Positions 11,375 through 22,500 of a DNA stretch of 64,000 bases are shown piece by piece; position 1 is the stretch's first letter, and every line of letters begins with the position of its first letter. Under the pieces are notes generated by a model that was not told where the DNA came from, did not search any database, and saw only the letters and a list, made by a program, of their open reading frames with translations. The stretch is taken from contig JAPJBO010000081.1 of NCBI GenBank assembly GCA_030068145.1, positions 62,001 through 126,000 on the forward strand. The letters are read 5' to 3'. A program made the translations under genes and the position numbers. This stretch comes from Diplonema papillatum. Its lineage: Eukaryota > Euglenozoa > Diplonemea > Diplonemida > Diplonemidae.

Positions 11375-11759
11375 CCTATCTTGAAGAGGACCGATGATCG
11401 CAATTACTCTCTTTTGAATGCCGGAGGAGTGTCTGACGCCACCCCGCTTCGCCTGTCGATCGACTCCTCCCCACCCTTCCAGTTAGCACAAACCCGTCCC
11501 CCTTTAATCCCGTTTGTAGACCACAGACCGATACGAGCTGCATGGCAACCCCTGCTCAACAGGGGGGGGGCAAGACTAAGTTCAAAGCGAATTTCTTCGT
11601 AATCATGCTTACATCCCTCATACTACCCGCCTCCCAGCCTCAATGGTCAACCGGAGACCCTACAACACCGAGCCTCTACAGTAAGCCGCAATAAATGCCG
11701 GAAAAAAAGGTCGAACGATAATGCCAATCGGCGCGCACGTCCGATGGTCAGCACAACAC

Positions 11760-11932
11760 AAAAAAGACAGGCGCTTCGTTTTGTTTGTGCGTGCCGGTTG
11801 AACGTTTTCCCACTTGCATTTACCCTGTGTGTATTCAGGTAAGGAATTCTGATCAACCACCAAAACACGCTGCCTACGTCTTTTTAGCCTGTGCAATATA
11901 TTGAAGGGCAACCCACAAGATTGTTAGTACTA
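11760..11932 (-). repeat. Dispersed repeat D, copy 2 (inverted)
   Basis: The reverse complement gives the full D block order, including the CCGGCACGCACAAACAAAAC segment and GAAGCGCCTGTCTTTTT end. It is closest to the copy at 18532-18697. Confidence 0.85.
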
Positions 11933-12059
11933 AAAAAAGCACCAGCTTCGTGAAAATGAGACAGAGTCCCTAAACTGGCACCACGTATCTCGCGCAGTAA
12001 CGGGTAGTGTATGTACCTACATACACATCCTGGGGTTACCCTTCAGAGGATGTACCTAC

Positions 12060-12520
12060 GTAAAATAACGCACACCCCGTCATCAGGTCCGGAGGCAAGA
12101 CGCGCCACCCTGACTGCCCACCGCCGGCGGCAAAGAAAACCGAGGCAGCCGGCGCGAAGGCACCGAAGGCAGAGCATGCCGACCCGAAGGCAGAGAGGAC
12201 GTGAAAAGAGAAAAGGAGGAGAAGGAAGCGGAAAACAGGCCGTCGACGGAAGGATGGCCCGCAACTCGAAGCCCGGGGCGACGACCACGAGGGCGCGGCC
12301 CGTCCCTATCTCTTGAAACTGCATCGAAGTGCCTGCCGCTGTTTATCACAGTGAATCACGGTCCACCACGGTCTATCAGGTCCATCCCTAGTCCCTAGAG
12401 CTGCATCGAATTGCCCGGTGCTGTATTCTCCGGTCTATCACGGTCTATCAAAAGGGGATGGACCGGCTCATTTCGGTTACCTTGTTTCGCAGCAATTGTT
12501 AGCTGCAAACAAACGAGCCT
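12060..12520 (+). repeat. Gene-like repeat L, copy 3
   Basis: It encodes Arg/Lys-rich sequence, then GTCCCTATCTCTTGAAACTG, CATCGAAGTGCCTGCCGCTG and short repeats of CACGGTCTATCA. It ends in GGATGGACCGGCTCA like copy 1, and stop codons interrupt the frame. Confidence 0.5.
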
Positions 12521-13019
12521 ACCGAGTCCGATCGTGTACCGTGCGCCTCAAACTCCATGACCGCTGCGGGGCTCTGTAGGCATAGCGATGGGTACACCAA
12601 CCACTGCCAGCACCAGCAGAAGCAGCGTTAACTTGGGTTGTTAGTAGCTAGGTGTGAGGACAACGACGTGAGGGGACGTCTCTTCTTTTCGCACGTCTTT
12701 GTTTTCTTACAAAATCTACTCATCGCATCGACATGTATCATCAACTCTCACACCCCCCCCTGCATCAGCCCTAAAAGTGTTAGAAACGTGCACTGCGCAG
12801 CCAACAAGAGAAGCTTACGACGCTGAAAGCCCACGAATCCTCGGCGCACAGGGCACGGTCTGCTCTTCTTCTTGCTGGAGCGATGCCCGCCAGAAGAAGA
12901 AGAAGAAAAAAAGGCCGCTCCTGGTCCAGGAACGTGACAGTCAACCACAGCTTGCAAAGCTTGAGTCGGAGGCAGCACAGTGCTACAACCCCATCCGCTC
13001 TGCCCTGTGGCTGACCGCT

Positions 13020-13174
13020 TCGACGAGCTTGTGTTCAGCGCAAGCGCCAAGCCCGAAGGTTGATGCTTTAGTCAGGGGCAAATCGGTAGCACACTTGACC
13101 CGTAGAACCCGTGGCTCTGCATTACCGCCGAACACGTGAAGCTTGGCTCCCGTGTAGCAGGCTTTCTCTGGTAC
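13020..13174 (+). repeat. Dispersed repeat B, copy 2
   Basis: Direct-orientation partner of 6648-6793, with a 10-15-base insertion in the middle. Confidence 0.85.
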
Positions 13175-14156
13175 CTCAGGGCGGCTAAGCTCAGTGCATG
13201 GGGCCTGCTGCCCGCCAGTAGCAGTAGGTAAATTTGTTGCATTAGTGTGATTGTCAGGCCTTCGACTACCCTGAGCAACGCACTATGCAGTAGCAGTAGT
13301 AGTAGTTGTCGTCTCACCCCCCGCAGATACGGGAGTAAACGGAGCAGTGTTCGCATTCAAACGATTCGAGTGCGGTGGCAGCAGAAATTGTCAAGCCGTG
13401 ACAGCATTCGGATGAGGTGTACCTTTCGCAAAGGTGGCATCTCAGTGTGGGGTTACAGCGGATTCTGGGCCGTCAGCGGAAAATGAACGGAAAATGACAA
13501 TTGATGCAGTGTTCTGCGCAGGCTTTGACATTGCACCGCGGCGCCGAGCAGACCAGTTCATCGATGTAGCGAAGGGCCAGAATGCGTCGTTGTCTTTTTG
13601 CAGCAGCTGTCGTCGTCCGGAGCCTTGCCCCCGGGGCCCGTATGAGCGTCCGTACTTTGCGCGGCGGCTCTTCGACGTTCTTGAGTGTGTTCGCGACGAC
13701 GTCTTTCGCCTTTACGTCCCAGACCTCCCGGTCCTCCGTCCACTCGCGCATTTTTGTACGGTCCCTTTCCGCGAGATCGTTGCTGCCCGCCAAAAGAGAA
13801 AAAAAACGAACCCCTCGGCGTCCACGGCCCCCTATCCCGACTGCTGTGCGCGCCTTCTTTTTTTTTTTTTTTTTGCCGTTGTTTTCTTCGTGTTCGCTGC
13901 GTTCACTCATTTCTTTTTTTTTTCTTTGATTCGACCGCCGTCTGGTCTTCCAAAGAACGAAAGCCGATCTACGCGTTTTGTTTTCGAGACCGCCCCCTGC
14001 TGCAGCCGGACCGCAATGAGAAAGTACCTTGGGACGAAGATCGATGAGAAAGTGCCCTTGGACATCACGGTAATGAGAATGTGCGTATGGACAAGATGAC
14101 AAGGGGGAAGAGCTGAGCCAGGAGGATAAGCACAGGGCACCACGCAATCGTTCGGA

Positions 14157-14354
14157 ATGTCGGGTAAAACCGTCATAAGAAAAGCCCCCAAGAAGAAAAG
14201 AGCCCGTGTCGTGTCAAGACGGGGATCCAGTGCCAACATCAATGTTACCAGCGAAAGGCGGACCGCTCTCATGCTCGCCGATGCGAACGGCCAAAACGAC
14301 ATTGTCCAACAACTGTTGGCAGCCGGTGCGAAGGAAAAGAAGATCTGGAACTGA
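14157..14354 (+). CDS. Small ankyrin-repeat-like ORF
   Basis: A 65-residue frame with a basic start (KAPKKKRARVVSRR) followed by one ankyrin-repeat-like segment, RRTALMLADANGQNDIVQQL, then LAAGAKE. It matches the consensus of T-A-L-M-x-A, G-x-x-D-I-V-x-x-L-L and AGA. One repeat alone is not a stable fold, so this is either one exon of a larger gene or a remnant. Other exons were not identified. Confidence 0.35.
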   Translation: MSGKTVIRKAPKKKRARVVSRRGSSANINVTSERRTALMLADANGQNDIVQQLLAAGAKEKKIWN

Positions 14355-14796
14355 AGCATCTGCGTCGGCGGATTGCATGGGAGGAGGACAAACGACACAG
14401 ATAGGGCCAAACGAAGGATCTACCCTTCTTTGCCCGCTGTCGCCAGCACCAGGCAGGTTCCGCAGCCGACTGCTGCTTTTGCACCCTCGGTCTAAAGCAC
14501 TTGCGAAGGCCAACCCGAAACGTACCACTGAAAACAACTTTGCGTCAAAGTACGATTGTATCTCAAAAGGTGTCCCCCGGCGAGTGCTTCAGCCCAGGCA
14601 CCAAACTAAGATTTCCCGCCGTACTTTTCTGCTGTCTCCGTATTTGCGGCAGTGCGACATCCTGCACCTTCCGTTCCTTATACCATACTTCAACTTTCTT
14701 GAAACCGCAATCAGTCACCAAAGAAGACACCAGAACTCTGAAACAACGGACATATCAAATCTTAATGAAACCCACGTGGTCCGGGCTCCTGGTAAG

Positions 14797-14845
14797 TTCC
14801 CCGAAACTCCCCGACACTTCCCCGAAACTCCCCGATACTCAGCCC
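14797..14845 (+). repeat. Repeat M, copy 1 (CCCCGAAACT motif)
   Basis: Tandem TTCCCCGAAACTCCCCGACA-type units of about 20 bp, shared with 16963-17010 and weakly with 2882-2910. Confidence 0.6.
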
Positions 14846-15621
14846 GATTCTTGTGGGAAAAAGTGGGGCTGCCGGTGGGTGGGCAGGTGTACGTTGGTAG
14901 TTGAGTGGACAGATGGGTGGATGGTAGTGGGCAGGTCGGTGGATGGGTGAACAGGTGGGTAGTCGGGTAGACGGGTGGGTGGATGGGCGGGCAAGTGGGT
15001 GTGGTGTGCAGGTAGGTGTGCTAGTGTGCTTCGGACGCGGCTCTCTTGAGCCGTCCGTGTTCCTCCTCCTCCGATCCTCTTCCTCTACTAATCGGATGCA
15101 TCTACCAACTGTAGCTTGGACTCCTGGGCAGTTGTTGAGGCATACCCTGCAGCCTGCGGATTCGGAGGTCCTGGAAAACCTGCAGGACCTGCCTTTGAGC
15201 CCTAGGACACAGGGAGGAGTCTGAACAGGACGCGTCTTGTGCATGTGCGCAGGTTCAACCATCATCTGACTCTTCTGTTTGCGGTTGCAACCTTCGGTAC
15301 CACGAGTTTGCCATTCTTGGGTCAAACTCTCCAATTCCCTCTTGGGTTTTGGTTTGGGCAAGAAGTATTCGCGCCCGCCATCTCCCGATGACCTTCCCAC
15401 TTCTGACCACGCTGCAGCAGTCACGTGTAAACCGGGCCGACCCAGTCGTCCCTCATCTGGTCCCGAACGACGAGCACCGCTCCTGCACCCGAGTTTAGCC
15501 TTCGATGATTGGAAGCCGCATCGGAAACAGTGGGTCAACCCATCCCGGAATTCTGAATTCGTGCACCCGGTTGAAAGGAGTGTCCACTTCGGAGTCCACG
15601 TTCACTTATGTGGGGAGTTGT

Positions 15622-15700
15622 AGAGTACGGGAGGAACCGGAAACCTCCGGAAAGATGGTACCCGCATTCCAACTCGTCTCGGGAAAGGTCAGTCGACGAC
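15622..15700 (+). repeat. Dispersed repeat N, copy 1
   Basis: Blocks ACCGGAAACCTCCG, GATGGTACCCGC and AACTCGTCTC match 24225-24300 and 35590-35690 in order and spacing. Confidence 0.55.
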
Positions 15701-15894
15701 CGTATGCAGGTGGGTGGAGGTCCTGGGACTGCAAAGGTGTGACCACCCCATAAGGAGGACTCTCTATCTTGCGTTATCTCTCTGTCCCAGTCGCCATAGC
15801 AACCTTATCCTTGGCCAAGCATCATCCTGCAACCCTGCTTTCAGGATGGCCATCGTGCCTCTCATTTTGGTTATCAATTACTCCTCGCTCGAAT

Positions 15895-16500
15895 TGCCGT
15901 CTTCGACCGTAACTGCCCCTGGTCCTGGTGGTTAGGGTTAGCATGCAAAGAGCCTGTGGCGATAATCTGCATCTGCTCTCTTTCGTGACTACCTCTTCGT
16001 GCTACCTCTCTTCGTCACTGGTACCTTATCTTGCACCTCTGCCCGCCGCGGAGTGCACGTCTCTGCCTTCGATGATGGCGAGTACGCCGCCGCTTCGTTG
16101 CAGCGGCCGTCCTAGTGTCGTCGCCTTCTGCGGCGTTCTCGATGGCGGTGTTGGCGCCGGCATCCGCCGCTTCCCCTGTGGCGCTTTGGGCCGATGAACG
16201 CAGCCTGCGTCTCGACTTCGGTGTCGCTTCGGGCGTCCCCAGGGGCGAAGGCCCGCGCTTCCGTCTCTTCGCCGCCGACTCCGCACATCGGCATATCGTG
16301 CTGCAGGCAGGCATCCGCGGTGTGAGTTCCTGCAGCATTCCGCGATCGTCTTGCACGTCCTGCACTGTGTCATCCTGTGCTTCTCGCAATACTTCACGGC
16401 GAGGCCCTGTCGCGTGGTGTGCCTCGGCAGCAGCGCGCTACTGACGCTTGCCGATGCTTGCACTCTTCGCATTTCACTTTGTGATGTCTCGTGCACACTT
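15895..16500 (-). pseudogene. Decayed Cys/His-rich gene related to repeat L
   Basis: On the minus strand, two adjacent segments in different frames resemble each other: VCTRHHKVKCEECK (about 16489-16445) and YCEKHRMTQCRTCK (about 16415-16370). Each is followed by a Cys-Cys pair, consistent with C-x2-H-x5-C-x2-C zinc-binding modules. Downstream is a Lys/Arg-rich region ending VTKRGSTKR and GCAGATTATCGCCACAG, the same tail as repeat L at 5.6-5.9 and 8.0 kb. The shift of frame between modules and absence of a single open frame suggest decay. Function unknown; nucleic-acid binding is only an inference from composition. Confidence 0.4.
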
Positions 16501-16962
16501 TCTCGTCCTTTGTGGTGGCCTGGGCACGCCTACCTCCATGCACTGGGTCTCCGCCGCCCACTAAATTTACCCTCTTCTGCCCCTTCTTGCCGGAGGTGCC
16601 GTCTTCGAAGGCGTCCCACCAGCACGTCCGCCCAATACGTGAAAAATACGTCCATCCCCCAGACCTCATCATTGAAGGCGTGCCTGTTCGTCCCCAGCTG
16701 CGACTCGAGCACGAGCATCGTCTCTGTACCCGCACGACCTCTGGTGGAACGGTTCCTGCTCTCCTTGCCGCGGATCCTGTCGCTACCTGTGTCAAACCGT
16801 GTCAACCTGTACCTCCCAGTCTGTCCTTCCTTCTCAGCCTCTATCTTCGTCTTCGGGGCATAGCCAAACACGCCGCTCTGCGCAAGGTAGGGCCATAATA
16901 GCGTAGCCCCCTCCCCGCCTTCGCCAAGGTCGGCTGCAGGGAAAGTGGTCGCCACAAAGGAA

Positions 16963-17010
16963 ATACCCCGACATTCCCCGAAACTCCCCGATACTCCCCG
17001 ATATTTTCGT
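16963..17010 (+). repeat. Repeat M, copy 2
   Basis: CCCCGACATTCCCCGAAACT followed by CCCCGATACT units, located just upstream of the coiled-coil gene at 17136. Confidence 0.6.
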
Positions 17011-17135
17011 GGTAAAACGCTGGACTATCAGCAAAGCCACTTTTTGTTCTTTTTCCAGTCGAAACACTGCAGCTGAGGGAGTGAGCAAGGTGTTGGGGAA
17101 GCAAAGTGGCGACCGACGCGCCGCCCGCAGGGCAC

Positions 17136-17957
17136 ATGCGAGGGAGCAAGCTAGATGAGGAGCTCCACGCATTGAGGCGGCATTGGACGTCGCGTTCGAT
17201 TTCGGACGCGGCGGCCGAGATCGAACGGCTGACGAACGCGCTCCGCGCGGCCGAAGGCGAGATCGCGAAGGAGCAAGCCGGCAGGGAACGGTCGCAGCGC
17301 GAGTTCCGCCGGCTGCAAGAGATCGAGAAGCTGTACCGCAGGGAGGTCGCGGAGAGGAAGTACACCAACGTGGTGGCAGACGTCAACACCGACCTGCGGA
17401 GGTGTGTGGTGCGGGGGGAGCCTGCCGAAGATGTTATCCGGCAGCTGCACGATGAACTGACGGAGCGGGATAGCAACGCGAAGGCACTCGAGTCTGAGAT
17501 CAGGACGTTGCGTGCCATCCAAAAGGACGTCGTCGGCGCGCACAGCGACGCGGGCCACCTGCTCGCAGCGAAGCAGCACAACGCGTTCTTGACCCGGCAC
17601 ATGCGGCAGATGGGCAGCCTCAACCAGGTTCTCCAAGAGGAGATGGTCCGCCTGCTGACGCACGTCCACACGCAGTCCCCGCGGTACGGCTCTGCTTCGC
17701 CCGCCACGCCTCAGACGCCGGCGTCGGTGCCGAGGGACGACCTCTTGCGGAGTTGGCATTCTTTGCAGCAGGAACTCGCCGAAGCGCGTCGCGTCATCGA
17801 TTCGTTGGTCGTCGACAACGCCACGTCGCCGTCCGCCCGCGCCAAGTCGTCGCTGCCGTCGCATCCGGAACCAGTCTCGTCGCGCCGGTACAGCCCGCCC
17901 AAGAGAAGCAATCCTCCTTCGTCGCTGGTTCCGTTTGGGTTCAGGCTAAGGCAGTGA
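17136..17957 (+). CDS. Coiled-coil protein, single exon
   Basis: I chose the Met at 17136 (MRGSKLDEELHALRRHW); the frame is open to 17085 upstream but lacks another ATG, and a CGCCCGCAG sequence lies just before it that could serve as a splice acceptor. Residues about 20-180 are heptad-like and charged (EIERLTNALRAAEGEIAKE; ALESEIRTLRAIQKD), followed by a short helix and a Ser/Pro/Arg-rich tail (RRYSPPKRSNPPSS) ending in TGA. About 273 residues. I do not recognise the family; the pattern is that of centriolar, ciliary or cytoskeletal coiled-coil proteins. A donor near the tail leading to further exons cannot be excluded. Confidence 0.75.
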   Translation: MRGSKLDEELHALRRHWTSRSISDAAAEIERLTNALRAAEGEIAKEQAGRERSQREFRRLQEIEKLYRREVAERKYTNVVADVNTDLRRCVVRGEPAEDVIRQLHDELTERDSNAKALESEIRTLRAIQKDVVGAHSDAGHLLAAKQHNAFLTRHMRQMGSLNQVLQEEMVRLLTHVHTQSPRYGSASPATPQTPASVPRDDLLRSWHSLQQELAEARRVIDSLVVDNATSPSARAKSSLPSHPEPVSSRRYSPPKRSNPPSSLVPFGFRLRQ

Positions 17958-18531
17958 TGCTTGGTTTGCAGGGTTGACTATCTCCATCCGCCCGAGTGGC
18001 GCACACGCAGGGGTAGCAATCGTCAGGATTGCGCACATGCTCGGTGACGAGTATTCGCGCCACTTCCTCGTGCGAGCGGGATTATCCACGTGACGACTGC
18101 CAACCATGACGGGCTTGCCCCAGGAGCTTGGACAGCTAGTCATTGCACAGAGCGCACACACATGTAGCCGATGTCGTCTTGTACGGCGCAGCTTTCCGAC
18201 TTGGCGATGACGCATCTTCTCCCTCACGCCCGCCACCCCCCGGCGGCTTGCTGCATTCACTTACGGTTTCCTTGTTTCTGCTGAAGAGTTAGAGGGAGAG
18301 AGTACCCTTCGGTGGCTTTTTCTGTGTATATCCGCTGCCGCGCGGAGAAGGGGTGGGGGCGCTCTTGTCGATGCCTTTGTTTTTAGTTGAGCGGACCCGC
18401 CCTCCCCTCTCTGCGTGCGCCGTTCTTTGCGCCCTGCTTTTTTCACTGCCTGTAATGCGGTGTCTGTTTTTGTAGCTGTCTCCAGCGCCGACGGTAAAAG
18501 TAGCTCCCCGCACTGGTTGCTTTTTCTTTTT

Positions 18532-18697
18532 AGTGCTAACAACCTTGCGGGTTGCCCTTCAATGTATTGTGCAGGCTAAAAAGACGTAGGCAGTGTGTTT
18601 TAGTCGTTGATCAGAATTCCTTACCTGAATATGCACAGGGTAAATACAAGTGGGGAAAACGATCAACCGGCACGCACAAACAAAAATGTTTTGCAGT
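18532..18697 (+). repeat. Dispersed repeat D, copy 3
   Basis: AGTGCTAACAACC, GGGTTGCCCTTCAATGTA, TTGATCAGAATTCCTTACCT, and GGCACGCACAAACAAAA; near-identical blocks to the inverted copy at 11760-11932. Confidence 0.85.
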
Positions 18698-18761
18698 CGC
18701 CTTATTTTGCACGAACGGGTTGGGCCTTGAATCGCGCATCCGCAATCAGCGGAAGCTCATG

Positions 18762-18905
18762 GGTTGCCGCGTACTGGTATCACAAAGCCAGGCGTGCGTA
18801 GGAGTGCGTGGTCCACGCCGCGAAGTCGTTGGCGTGAGCCTCGATGGAGCGTGGATGAGTGCAGATCTTGGTTGTAGTAGCGAATATTCAATGGAGAACA
18901 TTGAA
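18762..18905 (+). repeat. Dispersed repeat H, copy 1
   Basis: GTACTGGTATCACAAAGCC, then GTCCACG, GTTGGCGTGAGCCTCGATGG, then GTAGTAGCGAATATTCAATG. It is the inverse of 30115-30300. Confidence 0.75.
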
Positions 18906-19329
18906 GGCCGAAGTGGAGAAGCTTTCCGTGTCAACAGCAATTGGACATGGGTCAGTCGGTCCTAAGGCAAGGTGTAATTGCTCGCCTCAAAGCTGCACAA
19001 TAGGAAAAGGCCGTGCCGTTGATAGGGCCGTAGAGTGCATCGCGACTGCATCACTTTCAGGGGGGCTCACTCATCTCTCGTGCATGGTGTTGCTGACATC
19101 GGTCTCGGTGTGTAAGACTCCCTCTGAAATAGAAATTATGGGGGGCAGAAGGCGTGCACGTGACCGGCGGTTCTCCCCCCCAGAAGCCTACGATCTCGTT
19201 TCCGCAACCTGCCTTGATTCATTTCGGCCGTTGAAAAGGACGGGAGCTGGAGGAGAGGCGAGAGCGAGCCACGTACTGCCGAGACGCGTACTGGCATTTT
19301 TTGTATGCAAGAGATTCCTGCTCTTCATG

Positions 19330-19505
19330 AGGTTGCAGACTGCCACTGCCTTGTGGTGCTCTTCATCCAATACCGCATGTAACATCTCACACTATTGTAG
19401 GAGGTTGCAGACTGCCACTGCCTTGTGGTGCTCTTCATCCAATACAGCATGTACCATCACACTATTGTAGGAGGTTGCAGACTGCCACCGCCTTGTGGTG
19501 GGGGA
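19330..19505 (+). repeat. 70-72-bp tandem repeat, about 2.5 units
   Basis: AGGTTGCAGACTGCCACTGC followed by CTTGTGGTG starts at 19330, 19402 and 19472. The array stops just before the first AXDND1-like exon, so its GTTGCAG could act as repeated acceptor sites. Confidence 0.85.
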
Positions 19506-19531
19506 AGGGAGGAGTGTGTGCATGTGGCGGC

Positions 19532-22500
19532 ATGACGTGCGCAACGCCCCCGGCGCCCGCGTCGCGGTCTGAGCCGCGGCCCGAGCCGCCAGCCCGATGC
19601 GGCACGGCGGCGTCAGCCGTGCGCAAGAAGAAGGCGCAGGCGCGAAGGCAGAAGCAGGTCGAAGCGGAGACCATCGAGTACTTCCTCGGAGGCACCTGCG
19701 ACATCTCGCACCGGACCGACCGCCCCGTCACCGCGCGCACGACAGCCCTCGAGCGTGACAAAGAGCGGGAGGTGCTCAAACGCGTGCTCACCGAGCGAGT
19801 CATCGACGACGAATCTTTCTTGGCGGCGGTCATTAAGGCCAGCGCCTGTGCCGGTGTGGCTTTCTTCGTCTTTCGGTTCTTTTTGGTCCGCAAAAAACAC
19901 TCGAGGAAGGCTGCCAGTCTCATAAGTTTTATCCAAGGAGGAAGATGTGCTGCAGCGCTCAATCAACATGTCATGCGAAATCACTTGCAATTTTTATAAC
20001 AAGTGGACCGTGTTTAGACAGGGTGGGATCAGTCGCATCCGCAGATGAGTTCCCGGGCGTTGCAAACCAACAGAATGTAAACTAGGATTCTAGCTTGTCA
20101 ATGCTTTTAAAAGCCGCCCGAACCCTTCTCAGGTGGCCTGCCTCCCGTCGTGGTGCCCAAAGAGTACTGGGTATACTCTGAGGCACCCCTGGCGCACGCT
20201 TTCGCGGGCTCGGCGGTTGAATTTGACGAGCAGCGAGGGCTGTGGAAGAAGAAAATCTTCCCGTCCGAGAAGCCCACTTCGCGTGTCGAGGTAATTCTCC
20301 TGGCCAAAGCCCTGGACTCCATGGTGCAAAGCATCGACTTGTCTGTCATTGCCGACTCAGACAGGTATGACTTGGTATTTGACTTGGCAGCACGTGATTA
20401 TTTACATCCCGATGCGTAGTCCTACAGAAGCTGGTGAACATCGAGATCAGATGCCTTCGTGAACACGACTCAAGACCAGACGGACTTGAGTCGTGACGCC
20501 TTGGTGACTTGAACACGAGCACTGAATGATGTGGTGCCAACATGCCTGATTACCTTGGGTCAAACACAACGTGGCCACACGCATGTCAGGGGTTTGAGTT
20601 CGGGTAGCAGTACTGTGCACTGCACGTAAGACATGTTATGTATGCATCCCAAGTCGGGTGAGAAGGTTTTGCAGTGCGGAGAACGTATAAAATACATGCG
20701 GACGATCCAACGGATCTTGCGTGAGAGTGCAAGGGTTGCTCGTCGGCGCTCGCCACCTCACTCCATCGAATCTCACGCCCAGGTGTTATGCCGCAGACAA
20801 TGACGACTACAACGTGACATTCGAAAAGCTTTTGACGGTCTACAACATCGGCTTCAGCGAGTTGATCCGTCAAGTGTACATGACCTGCGCTGAGAGGGGC
20901 ATCGTTCTTGACCGAATACGAAACCTGGTGATGGACTTCGCCCACAATTGTTTCGACATCGTCCACTATCTCAAAGCGCAGCTGCGGGGCTGCATGCACG
21001 AGGTTTGCCCTTTCTGTCTTTGCCGAGCTTGGGGTCGGTGCGAGTGCACCACGCCGTGGTGGACAAACGTGAAAGAGGTGCCCGCCGGACTACATCTTGC
21101 TGCGCGTAGGAGAAAGGGCTGGTGTTCGCGGCTGAGTGGGGGTGTCGAGAAAGTCGCCGGCTGGGTTCCGGGGCAGTCTGTAGTGGGTGTTGGCAGATAC
21201 GAATGACGATGAAGCGTCACGTTGAAGCGTCACGAACCCGACCAGGACTTCATACGCAGACCGTAAACGTAGACAGGGACAACGTCAAAACCTGCGACTC
21301 ATAAGCAGGCGGGGGTAGTCACGGCCACCTCGCAGTCCAGAGCCTCTCCTCTCATCCGCGAAAGTAAGAAACAGTGCGAGGCGCCACTTTTGACGCTCTA
21401 TACTCCTGATACTACTCGGCATACTCTAGACACCCTGGGCACTCTCTACCACCCTAGATACATACTCTAGACACCCTGGGCACTCTCTACCACCCTAGAT
21501 ACATACTCTAGACACCCTGGGCACTCTCTACACCCTAGAGACATACTCTAGACACCCTGGGCACTCTCTACCACCCTAGATACACACTCTAGACACCCTG
21601 GGCATTCTCTACCACCCTAAATACATACTCTAGACACCCTGGGCACTCTCTACCACCCTAGATACATACTCTAGACACCCTGGGCACTCTCTTCCACCCT
21701 AGATACATACGCTAGACACCCTGGGCACTCTCTACCACCCTGGATACATACTCTAGACACCCTGGGCACTCTCTACCACCCTGGATACATACTCTAGACA
21801 ACCTGGGCACTCTCTACCACCCTAGATACATACTCTAGACATACACTGAAGCCCGTTGACGACGCCCCCTTCTCAGATTCAAGAGGCGAAGAACGCGGCG
21901 ACGAAGGCTACGAACGAGGCGAAGTCGGCGCAGTACGACCTGCTCGTCGCGGCGAACGACGTGAAGCAGCTGGCGGCCCGGAACGATGACCTCGCCCTGC
22001 GGATCCAGGACCAGCGCGTGCTCGAGAAGCGGGAAGCGATGATGAAGAGCTTCGTCCTCCGCCAGGCGCAGCGCAACGCGCTGCTGCTCGAACTCGACGA
22101 CAAGCAGCAGCTCCACCACCACCCCCAGCAGCCGGCGCCGCCGGCCGACTGCCGACGGCCCAGCACCGCTCCCTTTGTGCCCCACCCCGGCCCCGCAGCT
22201 GCCAGCGGCTACAACTTCCCGGATGGTCCGCTGCTGACTGCAGCGTCCAAGTCGGACGACAGCATCCACGCGCCGCCGGCGGTCAGCCCCGCCAGAAAGT
22301 CCGTCTGTCCGCTGCCCCAGAGCCCGCGGAAGGAGTCAGGTGTGCACACGCTTATTTACCCCCCTGTACCGCTCTTGTGAGGTGCACTACTCTACAGCAG
22401 CTGCAACGTCCAAAGTTACCATGATGGTGATCAGCCTTATGCGTCCGAGGCCCCAGAACCGTACCATGGTGCAGGTGGGACCATAGTGGGGCCACCACCA

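Larger units (their letters stand above)
11375..14156. other. Spacer with dispersed repeats; no clear gene
   Basis: It holds repeat D (inverted), repeat L and repeat B, a G run near 11563, and poly-T/poly-A tracts at 13858-13923. A minus-strand frame at 13473-14147 contains a stretch (REVWDVKAKDVVANTLKNVE) that reads like protein but shows no recognisable domain or splice context. Confidence 0.4.
14355..15894. other. Spacer with simple and degenerate repeats
   Basis: It holds repeat M at 14797-14845, a degenerate GGTGGATG/GGTGGGCA tract at about 14875-15010 and repeat N at 15622-15700. The long minus-strand frame 14762-15538 is low-complexity at its C-terminal half and has no recognised domain. 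Confidence 0.4.
17958..19531. other. Spacer with repeats D, H and a 71-bp tandem repeat
   Basis: Between the coiled-coil gene and the AXDND1-like gene I see only repeat copies and short frames without support. Confidence 0.4.

Noticed and set aside
13473-14147. Minus-strand protein with KAKDVVANTLKNVE
   Set aside because: Homopolymer tracts interrupt it and no splice context or family could be found; kept only as a remark in the spacer entry.
14762-15538. 258-codon minus-strand gene
   Set aside because: The C-terminal half is a translation of GGTGGATG-type simple repeat and repeat M; the N-terminal half has no recognisable domain.
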